Source of the DNA: Tetrahymena elliotti 4EA
Taxonomy: Eukaryota > Ciliophora > Oligohymenophorea > Hymenostomatida > Tetrahymenidae
Assembly (NCBI GenBank): GCA_000231825.2
Contig: JH720380.1
Coordinates: forward strand, 124,001-188,000
Length of the DNA stretch: 64,000 nucleotides
Direction: 5' to 3'
Part shown: piece after piece, positions 38,343 through 50,224 of the stretch
How positions within the stretch are numbered: position 1 is the stretch's first letter
Layout: each line of letters opens with the position of its first letter
Notes under the pieces: generated by a model
Seen by the model: the letters and a program-made list of their open reading frames with translations, nothing else
Databases searched by the model: none
What the model was told of the DNA's origin: nothing
Translations under genes and position numbers: made by a program

Positions 38343-41300
38343 TCAATTGTATTAATCTTCTTCATCATAGTCTTTTTAATTAAAAGGAGTTCTTGGGGTT
38401 TTTCTATATTTAGTTTCATCTTGATCCTCATCTTCCTCTTCATAATTATCTTCTTCTCTGTGTATTGAAACTCTTTTCTTTTAATGATTAGAGGATTAAT
38501 TACTCTGCCTTAGGCTTGATCTTTTTTAGTAGTTTTGTTAAGGTTTTTCTTCCTCTTCCTCTTCTTATTCGCTTTCATCATATCCAAACATAGGTTCATC
38601 ATCGCTTTCAATTGGTTTGAGAAAAACTTTTTCATCTCTGACATGAACTTTACTTTCTTTTTGAGCTTCTTTTTCTAATTGTTCAACAAACTCGGATTTT
38701 TTTGGTGGAGGAGGTTATTCTCTTACTTTTGGCTCTCTTTTTTAAATCTAAGGCTTTTAGTTTTAATTAATTAACTATCCCTATGCATCAAATTAAGTAA
38801 ATTTCCCTTAGACTCCTTATAAATTACCTAAACCATTTATTTTATTGTTATCTGTGTTGCTATAATTCTTATTTTTATCTCTGCTCTAGTCATCTTCATT
38901 ACTGTCTTGCTAACTTGGTTTTCTTTGATTATAATATTACTAGTCTTAGTAATATGGTTCAAAATCTTATTACTATTGATTTCCTTAGTATTAATTATTT
39001 GATTTTGGAGAGAATGATTTATTGCTTTCAGAACCTCTAAAACTCTCTTAGTTTTATTAAGAATTTTTACTAATTTAAGATTTACTTTGACTGTTATTTA
39101 AATTATTTGATGAGTTATTTGTCTTTTAATATTATTATTACTACTAATTAATATTATTTTTATACTACTATTCTTGTTACTATTTAGGATATTATTAGTT
39201 ATTTTATCCTTATTATGGCCCTTATCTAGGTTATTACTAAATTTAATTGTTTGGCTACTAATTAGAATATTTTTATTAAAAGTAAGTGTTTTAGATTCTG
39301 TTTTAATTATTTTATTAGTTTTATGATTATTTCTATTACTGCTATTACTATTACTATTAATTTTTATTTTAATTATTTTTATTATTCTCAAATGGATTTA
39401 CTTTATTCTTTGGGTCATTATTTTCTATCACTTAGTCATCCCAATTTATTGATTTTTTTTATTGATCGTTTCTTAGTTTTCCCTTTTAGAATAGTTCATT
39501 GTATTCATGTTATTGTATTTTATAATTACCTACTGGCTATTTATTCTTATCGTCTTATGGGGAAGAATTAGATTTTTCATTATTGTTGCTATTGCTATCA
39601 CTTTAGCTATTCCTGTCAGTATTTTTTTTATCCTAACCTTGCTTATCAATGTTTTTTCCTTTATTTGAATTATTTTACCCTTCATCACTATTATTTTGCT
39701 TCTATTTATCATATTTATTTTACTCTTATTTTTCTTATTTTGTTACAGATCTAGTTGTGTAAATATTTTAAGTAACTTTTACATTTGGATTATCTTATGA
39801 AGTATTTTTTTACTGTTTCTAATTTTATTCCTCATCCCATATACTACTATTTTAGTTATTATTTCCTACTTTGCTTTTTTACTCAACCCTTTGAATGCTA
39901 GAAATTACATATGGATTCTTTATTGCAGAGTTTTAAATAGATGAATTAATAATTGATGTTGTTGTTATTGAATTTGTTAGAACTTGAGATTTTACTTTTT
40001 TCTTAGGAGTAGGAGGAGAACCATCTTCTTTTTAAGGATTAGACTCTATTGAGTAGGGATTTCCTTGAAACTATGCTTTAGATGAAATATTAGATGATTA
40101 TAACTAACTCTTATTTTAATTATTATTTTGGTTTTCATTCATGTGTTATGAAAGTAATCCCGACAAAGCAGGGTAAGAAATAGTAACTTGTGATTTTGGA
40201 TGCTAGTCCTAAGATTTTCTTTAATTTGATTTTGCTGATTGAACTTAAGAGCTTCTTAATTCTTCTGAATTCTTTCTCATCAAGCAATATTCTGGTGAAA
40301 CTTTGAGTTAGTTATATCTGTCCAATTTCTTTTATTCTTCTTCTTTTTATTTTTCTTTCATATTTTCTATGTTCTCTTATTGTTATTTTAGCTCTTCTTT
40401 ACTCAACTTTAAGTGCTTATACTGGTGAGATTTTGTTAAATAATTTTTATCAGCATCAGCTATCTAATATAAAAATAATTTCTTTTTGCTGGCCTATGAT
40501 TTATAAAACTAGTTATCAGGAGATTCAGAAATATTAGGAATACTGATTGATGACTTTACTTCCATTTTCTTTCTTTAGCTTCTTCCTTTGAAATAAAAAA
40601 AATTGAATTAAAAAAGAGTTATAAATTAATTAGTTAGATAAATAGATAGATAGATAGTTAGCTACCTGCAGCAATAGAGCTTATAGAGTTAGGAGAATAG
40701 CCATTTTCTAATGTAGGTAGATTAGATATTGATTTAGAATTAATAATTTCTATTTCCTTTTATATTGTTTGCATCTACCTTTCCATATAACTTGGAGTTC
40801 TTAAATCATATCTTGGCTATTTATCACTCATGTTGAAAACGTTTACACTGATATTTTTTACGCTTTTTGCTCTTGAAACTTGATGGAGAGACTCTTGCCA
40901 ATTGGCATCTAATTTATTTCTGTTTTCTCTCTTTTCTAATAGCTGCTATTTTCTTCTTTGATAGTCTTCAAACATTTCTTATCTAAGCTTTAACTTGTTT
41001 TGTTTGTAAATAACAGCAAACTATTCTTTATTTTATTTAGCAATTTTGGAAAGTTCTTCATCAAAGACACTTGAATCTGTCTTTTTTTTGTTTTTGCTTT
41101 CAACATCAGATTAACTACTTTAGTCTTTATTATTTTTGCTATGTTATAATTGTTATTTATCTTTAGGAGTTATTTTCTTTAAGGGTCTCAACGTCTTAGA
41201 TTTGCCTTCTTATTCTAACAAAGGGGCTTCATACAATTATTTTTCAGCCATTTTTTCTTTCTAAGGTATCCATAAACTTTTCTAAAATGTAGTTTAATGT

Positions 41301-42773
41301 ATTTTTTCTTCATTTTACTATCTATTTTCACTTCCATCTTGTCCTTCATTTTCATTATTCTAAGTTTTATCATCATTAGCTGCACTATGTTTTACATTTT
41401 TAACTTCCATAGATTAATAGCTAAATTGAAAGAAATTAAATGCTCATTTAACTAAAAACAAAATTTACATTTTAACTTGATTGTAAATGGGTTCACTTCT
41501 TTTACTGCTTTCAGTCTTGTAGGGAGAAGACGTTTATTATCTATTTTACTCTCCTTTTAACTAAAGCTGTAAAGTTTCTATATTTCCTTACAATCTTCTC
41601 ACAAGCTGCTTGAGACTTTCAATTTCTAATGCTTATATAGCATTTATTTCTCTCTCATCTTTTAGCTCCTCTTTTAAAGATCTAAATCATCGGAAAATAT
41701 TTTATTGATAGGATATAAAGAATCAAATAAATTACTTTATAATAATTTTTTGTTATGAATCTTCATCCAGCTAATTAAAAACATTTTTATTTCCATTCTA
41801 TTTCGGACTTGAATTTTTTGATCTATTAGATCCATGTTTTGAATACTTTGTATGCTTATCTGCATCTTATTCCTTATTGTTAAAAACAGTTTAACTATCT
41901 ACATTTAAATATAAATTTTTATTCTACTTCAATTGTTGGCATAGAGTAGTCTTACAAATCAATCTTTTTAGTCTTTGTTACTGTAGTATATGTCACTGTA
42001 GTAACGCTACCATCATCATTTTAGTGGGTTTCAACCTTTTAAATAATTTATTGAGATTTACTGTAAAAATAAATTAATTTTAAAATGATAAAATTCTATT
42101 TGTTAAAAATATTTTCACTTTGTTCTTAAAAAACTTTGTTTAAATTATCTAAATCTAATCAAATTAGCATAGAATATTTTACTTTCTTTGATACTTCTTC
42201 TTTATCATAATTTTCTTGGTTATCTTCTCCCATATTTTATGTGTTTTCTTATCCTTAGCTTTCTATTTACTGCTAATTATCATATTAATCTGAATGTTCT
42301 AAGGATTAGTCTTACTGGTTTTTTTCTTAGTTTGAATGTTAATCTTGATAGTACCCTTCATTACCTTCTTAATTATATTCTTTCTAATCCTAATTATATC
42401 CTTCACTATCGTCTTCATTTTTATAATTATGCTAATCATCTTCTTAATTTTATTCATTTTAATAACCTCCATTTTAATCTTGTTAGTTATTATAAGCATC
42501 CTTTTGTCTAGACCTTTCCATTTATTATAATTCCCTTTCAAATTTTTTTTGAATATCGCTTTCATAGCTCTCTTCGTAATTTTACTTTTTTATAAAAATA
42601 GTATAAATTCTTAGATTTATTTGCTGTAAATTTTTGTTCCATTTTTTAAAATATCTTATGCTCAAATCTAGTTTTTCTAGCTTTAATAGCCTAAAATTTC
42701 ATCTATTATTTTAGAAAGTCAAATTAATAAAATAAATCTTTACTTGATCGTTGTCCACTCCTTAATCTCCCAT
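38343..42773 (-). CDS. Q/N-rich acidic coiled-coil protein, function unknown
   Basis: The first exon begins at ATG 42773-42771 (MGDQGVDNDQ) and the stop TGA is 38345-38343. After one intron the frame reads NYEESYESDIQKKFERELQ and a very Gln/Asn/Asp-rich stretch. It continues through several short introns (for example near 42170-42060 and 41470-41410) into helical segments (AVIYKQNKLKLRQEMFEDYQ; KLSKEELKQQQENIENMKEK). One intron, about 40660-40585, carries a GATA microsatellite. The 3' third is a polyQ/N region (39100-39420) followed by an acidic tail (REEDNYEEEDEDQDETKYRK). The length is roughly 1200-1300 aa. It resembles the Q/N-rich gene at 9-14 kb in style but not in visible sequence. No domain is recognised; the acceptor of the first intron is ambiguous. 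Confidence 0.75.
39100..39420 (-). repeat. Imperfect trinucleotide tract encoding polyQ/N
   Basis: On the minus strand a run of TAA, TAG and AAT codons encodes Gln and Asn almost exclusively, with several uninterrupted runs of nine or so Gln. Codons are mixed (TAA, TAG, CAG, CAA), so the protein bias is stronger than the DNA repeat. The standard-code frames here on either strand are shadows. Confidence 0.75.
40631..40660. repeat. GATA-type microsatellite within an intron
   Basis: TAGATAAATAGATAGATAGATAGTTAG on the plus strand, inside an intron of the minus-strand gene, directly upstream of its splice donor (AA|GTAGCTAAC on the minus strand). Confidence 0.7.
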
Positions 42774-43741
42774 CCTTCAAAAACTCAATGATAAAATTTA
42801 AGACTCTTATTGATTTGAACCTACTAAATAACTACTTATGGATCAAGAAACTATACAATTTTATAATCTAGCTAGAGCTCAACAATATATTTAAGGCTAT
42901 TAAGATATATATAAAAAGTATTATTGTTTTATATTATTTTTGCTAATAAAAGCTTAATTATTTTTTATAGAAGTAAGTTTTGTTTTTTAATAAAGAAATG
43001 AAAATATAAATAAAGAATCTATCTATGTTTTATGTAGTAATACATTGATTTGTATAATCAAAATAAGCTGGCTATTCATTTGTCCTATTAACCAATCTAT
43101 GAAGAAAATAGAAACAATATTTAACACTAAACAAATATAAAGAAATCTGAATTTAATAGAAGACTAGCCAAAATCATGTAAATTTGGTTTACTTTTTATT
43201 TTTTTGATGGACTAATTAAATTACTAATATCAATCAAAATATATCTACTTCTAATCTTTAATATTTATTTAAATATTTCTTTTTATTTTAAGTTATTTTG
43301 ACAAATAACATAAAAATTGGCTAGTTTATTTTGAGAATAAATAATTTAATTTGCCTATCAGCTTTCAAGAGGATTTATAAGCAAAATTGCAAAGTTTATT
43401 AAAAAATTTATGGATATGAGAATTAAAACATAAATTCAGCAAATTTAATGTGTGCAAAATAGAGGTCTTTAAAATTTATTGTATGTAATTAATTTAATCA
43501 AATAAAAATAAATAAATCAATAGAAATTTAAAGCTTTTTCTCAAAAAGAGAATCAGCAAAATAAACAAAAATTGCATTAAAAAAACAAATAACTAAATAA
43601 AAAAAGTAAGTAAGCTGAATATTTAAACATAATTTAATAAAATAAAGAATATTAATACTAACTAATACATACAAAAAATAAGATAGAAATTAGGTACAAG
43701 CTTTATTTTATATATAGCCATTCTAATCATAATATACTTAA
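42774..43741. other. AT-rich spacer between divergent genes
   Basis: Promoter region of the Q/N-rich coiled-coil gene and of the 43.7 kb gene. No ORF or other element is supported. Confidence 0.5.
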
Positions 43742-46066
43742 ATGAATCAGTTTTAAATTTAAATGATGAAACACTTCCGCAGTAGCAGCAAGAAGTTGTA
43801 ATCTAACAGTTTTTATGACACTAATCACTCTAGCTCTTAAGAGAGAAAGAGATCTAATACATAAACTTCATGCAATTCAAGCAGCACTAATCCATTTACT
43901 TAATTAGAATCTAGCACACATTATGATAACAAAACTTTAGGTTTGAATGAAGTAGACTATATCCCAGAAGTATCAAGAGAGAGCTCTGTTATGAAAAAGA
44001 GAAGAACAGTAGAATTAGATGCATAAAATATGAATGACCTCATTACTCCAAGCAGGGTAAATGTCTTAAGAGTAGAAAATGATACATCAAACTAGAGGTC
44101 TCTTTCTACTGACTTTTCAAGTATAAAAAAGAATAATTTTAGTGAGGAAAAGAAATTAAAAGAAAGCATTTCTTCATTAAAAAACAAGCTACTTCAAAAT
44201 TAGCTTTATCAAGAACAAAAATCAGTAAATGAAAACACTAATGAATAAATAATAAATAGAATAGTTCATTTAGATAGCTTTTACAATTTCCCTTGTTTAT
44301 ATGACAAAGAAGAAAAAGACTCAAGACGTAGAAGTAGAGAATACTCATAAACAGTTTAAGAGAGAAATGAAATAAGACGTAACAGATCTCTTTCTGCTAA
44401 CTAATAGAAATATATTCACTCTATCATAGAGAATGGAAAAACTTAGTACAAGAAAGTCAAAAGAGTTTATAGCTCATCAGTAAAAAAGTTTTTAAAAAAA
44501 TTATATCTGATTTAAAAAATAGTTTCTTCTATTTCATACAACCAACTAACTAATTTACTAACAATCTATCATACCACTATTTTACCAATTTTTTATGCAA
44601 GTACATAAGAATACTTTCTTTGTTATTTACTGGCACTGAATTTTAATTTTTTTTTCTTCATAAACTAGCTAGTGAATCTAGCTGTTAATTGTTGTTAACA
44701 ATTTTCTTTTGCTTAAAAATAAGTAAAATACTTAAGAATTTAGTTAGTTCGTAAGTTACAACAAATTAAAAAGCCAAGTTTTTACACTATGATAATTGAC
44801 AAACATATTCATTTAATTTGCTTTTGTTTCTCAAATTTAATTAATTTAATTTTTTAATTATTTTAATTTTAAAATTTATCAGTAATCACGTCTCAGATTT
44901 ATAAGCGACAAAGAGCAGTTTTCCAAGGATGTCTTCACTAAGGTCTATGATGATTGTAAAAGGAGCTCTAAATAATTTGATTCTATTATAAAATCATCAA
45001 ATTCGCTCTCAAGATCTTCTCTTCATTAACCATCAATTAATCATCCAATTTTTCCTTCACATGTAAAGCAAACAGATGTTCAACTTAAGAGGGTATTATA
45101 AATTTTTTTAAATAATAATTTCATTCACATACATGAAATTTCCTTTTTAGCTTACAATTTTTAATACAGATTAAAAAATTATTAATAAATTTATTTATTT
45201 GTTTGTTTGTTTAAATAAAGATAAATAAGGAATTCAAAAATAATTGCTGCACAATCATGAACCAAATCCACTAAAATGTAAACAAATTTACTTGAAGCAC
45301 TTTAAATAAAATATTATTTCTTTTCTTGTCAAATTTATTCATAAATTTACTTATATAATAGTAATCTATGTAAAGGGTTGGCATTAATCAGAAATTCTAT
45401 GAGTTAGAAGAAAGCATGAGATTTTGCAACTCAGAAAAAATTGATTTCACTCATCTTATGAATAGTGTAAATTCCAAAAATCTGTTAGAAAGCAATACAA
45501 AATAAGAAAATTTAATTTTATCCCACCAACTGAATGAAAATGTAAATGTAAGCTAATTTCAAGGATAAAATATTAATTAAATAGATTAAAGCCAGAACCT
45601 AAATGGAAATCAAAAACTAATATAATCTACAAAATTTTAAAATACTTTAAATTTGCAGTTGAATTCTCCTAATTTATTAAACTCTGATAATTTTGAAATT
45701 CTTAATAGTTTATCAGTTAAAAGCTAAAAGCCCTCTTAAGGACAATAAGGATGTAAGCCATTAGTATATTCTGCATAAAAATATATGAATTAGTGTAGCA
45801 GTTTGTAATAATTAGAGAAAGATCTCTAAAGATACAGAGAAGTCCAGTAATTATAATAGTTTAAACCAGACATTTATCAACAAAAATAATAACCATAATA
45901 GTAAATTTAATAATAATAATAGAGTTAAACTAACTTTAATTCAGCACAAAAAGTAACCTAAAATAAAAAGTTATCCAGAAAAGAATACCTTTAGGGAAAG
46001 TGTCGTCATAATATTACAACTATGTACTGCTCAATTTGTAACAGATAAGTCAAATCTAAGATTTGA
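43742..46066 (+). CDS. Ser/Asn-rich protein with C-terminal Cys/His cluster, unknown
   Basis: Three exons, 43742-44479, 44883-45092 and 45362-46066, all in phase 0, encode 550 aa. The start is MNQFQIQMMKHFRSSSKK. The N-terminal half is basic, Ser/Arg-rich and probably disordered (RRRSREYSQTVQERNEIRR). The middle has SDKEQFSKDVFTKVYDDCKR. The last exon begins QSMQRVGINQKFYELEESMR and runs through a Gln/Asn tract. It ends RKEYLQGKCRHNITTMYCSICNR plus QVKSKI: a compact C-x2-H...C-x2-C arrangement that may bind zinc. Both introns (403 and 269 nt) are long for this region. The family is not recognised. Confidence 0.8.
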
Positions 46067-46516
46067 TGAATAATTAATAAAGAAAAAAGAAATTAATTAA
46101 ATAATTTAGATTTTTTCATAAACTTGTAATAAAAATATTTTTCCAGATTACTAAAAATACTAAAAACAATCATTTTAATCAATTAATTAAAATATTGTTA
46201 AATTTTGAACTTAATGAATAAAATAACCTAAAAAAATAAATATGTACAACAGCAAAGAGTAAATCAATCTATAAAAAAGTTAACTAAAATTATTTTTAAA
46301 TTATTTTAAAAACTTATCAAATTTGTATTTATTATGTATCAAAATATAATCTAAAAATACTATTCTTTCATTATTTTATTTATTTAAAGCTATTATTTTA
46401 ACAAGTATCTACTAAAAGTATTGTTTCTTATATAAAAAAATTAAGAAATAATAACTTACTTTATTTTTTAAACTCAATTTTTAGTTTAAATATATTGTTT
46501 GTTGAGAGAAATAGAT
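46067..46516. other. AT-rich spacer
   Basis: Downstream of the Cys/His gene. Nothing is supported. Confidence 0.45.
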
Positions 46517-46763
46517 ATGGGAAATTTAATTTATGATACATTCATAATCAGTAGAGAATTTGCTCTTAATAGGTAAGACTTGCTTAAAAATTTCAATTCT
46601 CCTAAAAAATAATAATTTCTCATACTCCTTAACTGTTTTTTCTTTAAGTCCTCTTAAAATTAATAATTCGATTGAATCCACAAAAGATTTATTTAGAAAA
46701 AATTATTTAATTAATCATTCAGTACAAATTCAAATCTAATTATTTAACATAAAAATAATATGA
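46517..46763 (+). CDS. Possible two-exon small protein
   Basis: ATG GGA AAT TTA (MGNLIYDTFIISREFALN) ends at a good donor (AG|GTAAGACT at 46574). An acceptor TTTCTTTAAG at about 46647 joins in phase to PLKINNSIESTKDLFRKNYL and a TGA near 46763. The splice consensus is good, but the protein is only about 58 residues and has no recognisable features. It could be an N-terminal piece of a decayed gene. Confidence 0.25.
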
Positions 46764-47546
46764 TAGATTACTTAAGGTAAAAATTGAAAAGCCATCTTTT
46801 TTGGTAAGATTATAATAGTTAAATTGTAAATATTACCTTGACGGTATTTATTTTATCAAATAAATAAATAAAATTTATAAAAATATGTAAACAAAATAAA
46901 AAGCATAATTAAGATAATATCTATATTAGTAGCTATTTTAACCTTCAATATTTTATTCTTTTACAATTATTTTTATTAAATGTCATATTTAATATGGACT
47001 TGGATTGATAGATAGATTAAAGTTGGACTTAAGTTTTAGATAGAATCCCAAAGTATTAACTTATCTCATTAAGCTGTCTAATAAAATCCTAAATCCAAAT
47101 CTTGTTTGTTATTTTTTTGATTCTTAGATAAAATATTTTTTGAGTTCCCCCAAAAAATTTTTATTGAAAAATTTATGATATTTTAATGAGATAAATATTA
47201 AAATATTTATATTTAAATTAACAAATAACCATTTAATATACTTACTAAAAACAAATATTCTAATTAAATATAATTAAATCAAATTTTAAAAAAATTTAGA
47301 ATTTATTTTTGATTAATTTTTTTATTTAATTTTTGTTTAACTTAATTTTTAAACTCTAAGATGATATATATTTTTGATAAATTTTCTGATAAGAAATAAA
47401 AGATACCTTGCTTCACTATCTATTTAAATTAATTAGAAGAGAAAATTACTTTTCTAAATTTTATTCAATCAAACAAAAATTACTCAAAAATGAAAACAAA
47501 TATTTTTGAAAAAAGTAATAAATTGGTGCAACATTATTAAAAATAA
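46764..47546. other. AT-rich spacer
   Basis: Contains tandem TTGGATTGATAGATAG-like sequence near 47000 and otherwise featureless A/T. It is the promoter side of the LRR gene. Confidence 0.45.
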
Positions 47547-48517
47547 ATGGAGTACTACAACAACATAGATAATATCACAGATACTTTAAAAAAAAATTAT
47601 TTCGAAAAGAACTAAATATTGCATTGTCTCCCATTATCACTGAGTCATAACTGAGTAATTTTAAATTAGTTTTGAAAAGTTTAGAATATGACTCTTTGAG
47701 CATAATAAGCTGGGAATAAAATGTCTGGACTCCAGAAGGATATAAAAGATTTTCTAACTTTTTTAATGACTAAGTTAATATCAAAAAGTTTAGTTTAAGA
47801 TTATTTGATAATAATTTAGACCCACAAGGATCTCAAATTTTAGCCTAAGGGATATAGAAGTTAAAGAATATTGAAAGTTTTGAATTATAATTAACTTTAT
47901 GCAAAGTTCAAGATGAAGGACTAAATTATTTTTTAAATTCAATAAGCTAATTATAGAAAATAAATCATATAACATTTCATTTTGAAGAAATCAAGATTGA
48001 AAAAGTGGTTGTTATGAATACATTTAGTGCACTTTAAAAAATATCTAACTTAAGTAGTTTAGACCTTACATTTGATGAAGAGTTAGTTAGTTAATCCTAA
48101 CAAGAAATTTCAAATGGACTGTCAAATTCATCTAATCTAGAAAAACTGATAATAAAAATCAAAGCTAAAACATAATTACAAATTTTTGAGATAGTAAATA
48201 CAATTTCAAAACTCAAAAAATTAAATCATTTAATGTTAGAAATTTAAGGGTTTGAAGATAAGCTAACTGAAGTTGATACATAAGTAATTGCTATGCTTTG
48301 TGAACTGTAAAGTCTAAGCACATTTCATTTTTATGTTTCTAGTCACAAGAATAAGGATCTTCATAAGTAAAAGCTAAATATCTTAAACAGCTTGAGTTCA
48401 AGGAAAGAAATAATAGACTTAAAAATAAATATTGAGAGTAACAAAAAATATACTAAACAAATCAAGCAAAAAGCAAAAAAAATAAAATAATTGGTACTTT
48501 GTAATTTCTATGACTGA
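47547..48517 (+). CDS. Leucine-rich repeat protein with apparent frameshift
   Basis: ATG 47547 opens MEYYNNIDNITDTLKK. After an A9 run at about 47588-47596 the protein-like frame changes by one base and continues as RKELNIALSPIITESQLSNF to TGA 48515-48517. The body is about 300 residues of leucine-rich repeats of the long ciliate type: LVLKSLEYDSLSIISW, IKKFSLRLFDNNLDPQG, LKNIESFELQLTLCKVQDEG, ISNLSSLDLTFDEELV and KLKKLNHLMLEIQG. The family resembles the LRR tail of the gene at 27-33 kb, but here the repeats are uninterrupted by introns. The frame carrying the repeats has a TGA just upstream of the ATG, so the start must come from the other frame. It is either a sequencing/assembly slip in the A-run or a recent pseudogene. 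Confidence 0.7.
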
Positions 48518-48759
48518 TTGATTGGATAACTAACTATCAAGAACCCAAAAAATATCAATCAAGAATATTTATAAAAAGAAATTCATATTTTTTGTGTTTG
48601 ATGAAATTAATTTCTTAAAATATTTTTTAATCAAATATATTTATTTTAAAGAAGCATTTTCAGTCTCATTAACAAACTTTCTTGGCTAGTATGACCTTTA
48701 AATAATTTAAAATCATTAAATTTACTCCTATTTTTCTCATTTATCTTAAATTAATATTT

Positions 48760-49263
48760 ATGGGTAATTCAATAATATTATACAAAATTGATGATTACAC
48801 AAAATTCATAGTAAATAATATAAATAAAATATCTAAGAAACAAATTTTAGATATGAATCATGCTTTTTATAATCACTAATTTAGTTACAAAATAAAATTT
48901 TAATAAAAAGGAAAATCAAATAGAAGTTAAGCAGATAAATTAATTAAGATTTCTAACCAATCAAAAAAAATATTCACTCTTCAGCTTAATTTTAACTAAA
49001 TTGCTAAATAAAGCTAAGGAGCTAGTAAAGAGATATTTTGGATAAAAAAATAAATAGATTTAGAGTTAAAAAAGGAAAGAAGATTTCCTAAAAGTAAATA
49101 ATACATTAATTTGCTAGGACAATTAATAAATTAAATATTAGTTAATTGCCATTAATATTTTAAATGTTTTCTATTTGAAATTAAAGAATTAATGGTATTT
49201 TTGACTTATATTTTAAATGATTTTTTAAAAATGAATTTAAATGACATCCAAAGGATTGCTTGA
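48760..49263 (+). CDS. Hypothetical basic protein, 167 aa
   Basis: Single frame ATG-to-TGA: MGNSIILYKIDDYTKFIVNN..., rich in Lys, Ile, Asn and Gln, with segments IFTLQLNFNQIAKQ and RRFPKSKQYINLLGQL that look protein-like. It follows the LRR gene by 242 nt on the same strand. The MGN start could be an N-myristoylation context (inference). No family is recognised, and a chance ORF is possible. Confidence 0.4.
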
Positions 49264-50224
49264 GGAATAATGAAAATGAATAAATCTTCATCTACACAAG
49301 AATATAAATATATAATATAAGTTAAACAAATATGAATATATAGGTATTTAGGTATGAATTTATGCATGTATTTAATCACAGAATAAGAGATGCATGGATA
49401 AAAGACATTTATTTTAGAGCTGAAATATCTGATGTTAATTAGAGTTAATTATTTTCTCTTTATTTTATTCTATTCGTAAATGCTATTATGTTAATTTATT
49501 TCCTTTTTTATAACTTTAGGTTTACCAAATAAATGATGTCACTTTTAAGTACTAATCTTATCAAAACATATTCTAACTTAATCTAAGCAATTTTTTATTT
49601 TATTTTGTTTAACTGTTTTTTATTACTAAGCTATATTAGTCATTCAACAGATTTGCTATCTTGCTTGATGCCAAAATGCTAAAATAAGCTTACTAATGTT
49701 AATATAATTTGGTGATAAATTATCAAAGTTGATTAATTAATAAGAAGATTGAATGCCTTGAAGATGGTGATGTTGTTGATGATTAAGTAGAAGAAGAAGA
49801 TGGTTGGGATAATTTGTAAGTTTTATATGAGGACAATAATTTTGAATAGGAAATACATATATTGAGATAGATAATAAGATTGATTTATGAGTGATAGATA
49901 GATTGATATATATAATCAGATTTAATTTCTTTCATCCTTGTTTATACTTTAATTACTTTGAAAAAGAGGAGAGAGAGAGAGTGAATGAGGAAAGTTTTGA
50001 TTTACTTCACTTCATTTTTCTTTGCTGTCCTTCTATTTTTCTATTTTTATAAATTCAAGTTGGAGTTTTACTGTAAATAATATTAATCATTTAATAAAAT
50101 TTAATTGGGTTAAAGAAACTTTTATTGCTATTTTTATATTTAAAACTTTTGTATTCACAAATATCTATTATTTTTAAGGGGAAACAACTATAAATTATTA
50201 TTTTTATTTTTAGATGTAACAATA
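49264..50224. other. Spacer with an isolated acidic open stretch
   Basis: From 49746 to TGA 49892-49894 the plus strand reads IECLEDGDVVDDQVEEEDGW and onward, which looks like a real acidic C-terminal exon. I find no convincing upstream exon or start, however. A GA-repeat (about 49966-49985) follows. Otherwise AT-rich. Confidence 0.3.

Noticed and set aside
39098..39712. Several standard-code ORFs on both strands
   Set aside because: Shadows of the polyQ/N-coding tract of the minus-strand gene at 38343-42773.
42188..42565. Overlapping hydrophobic ORFs on the plus strand and a basic ORF on the minus strand
   Set aside because: All are alternate frames of the Gln/Asn/Asp-rich exon of the minus-strand gene; the hydrophobic look comes from reading its complement.
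44480..44882. Open continuation of the first exon of the 43.7 kb gene, hydrophobic, with no TGA
   Set aside because: The continuation is compositionally like intron and ends at a TGA in another frame from the downstream exon; a phase 0 splice to 44883 restores protein-like sequence.
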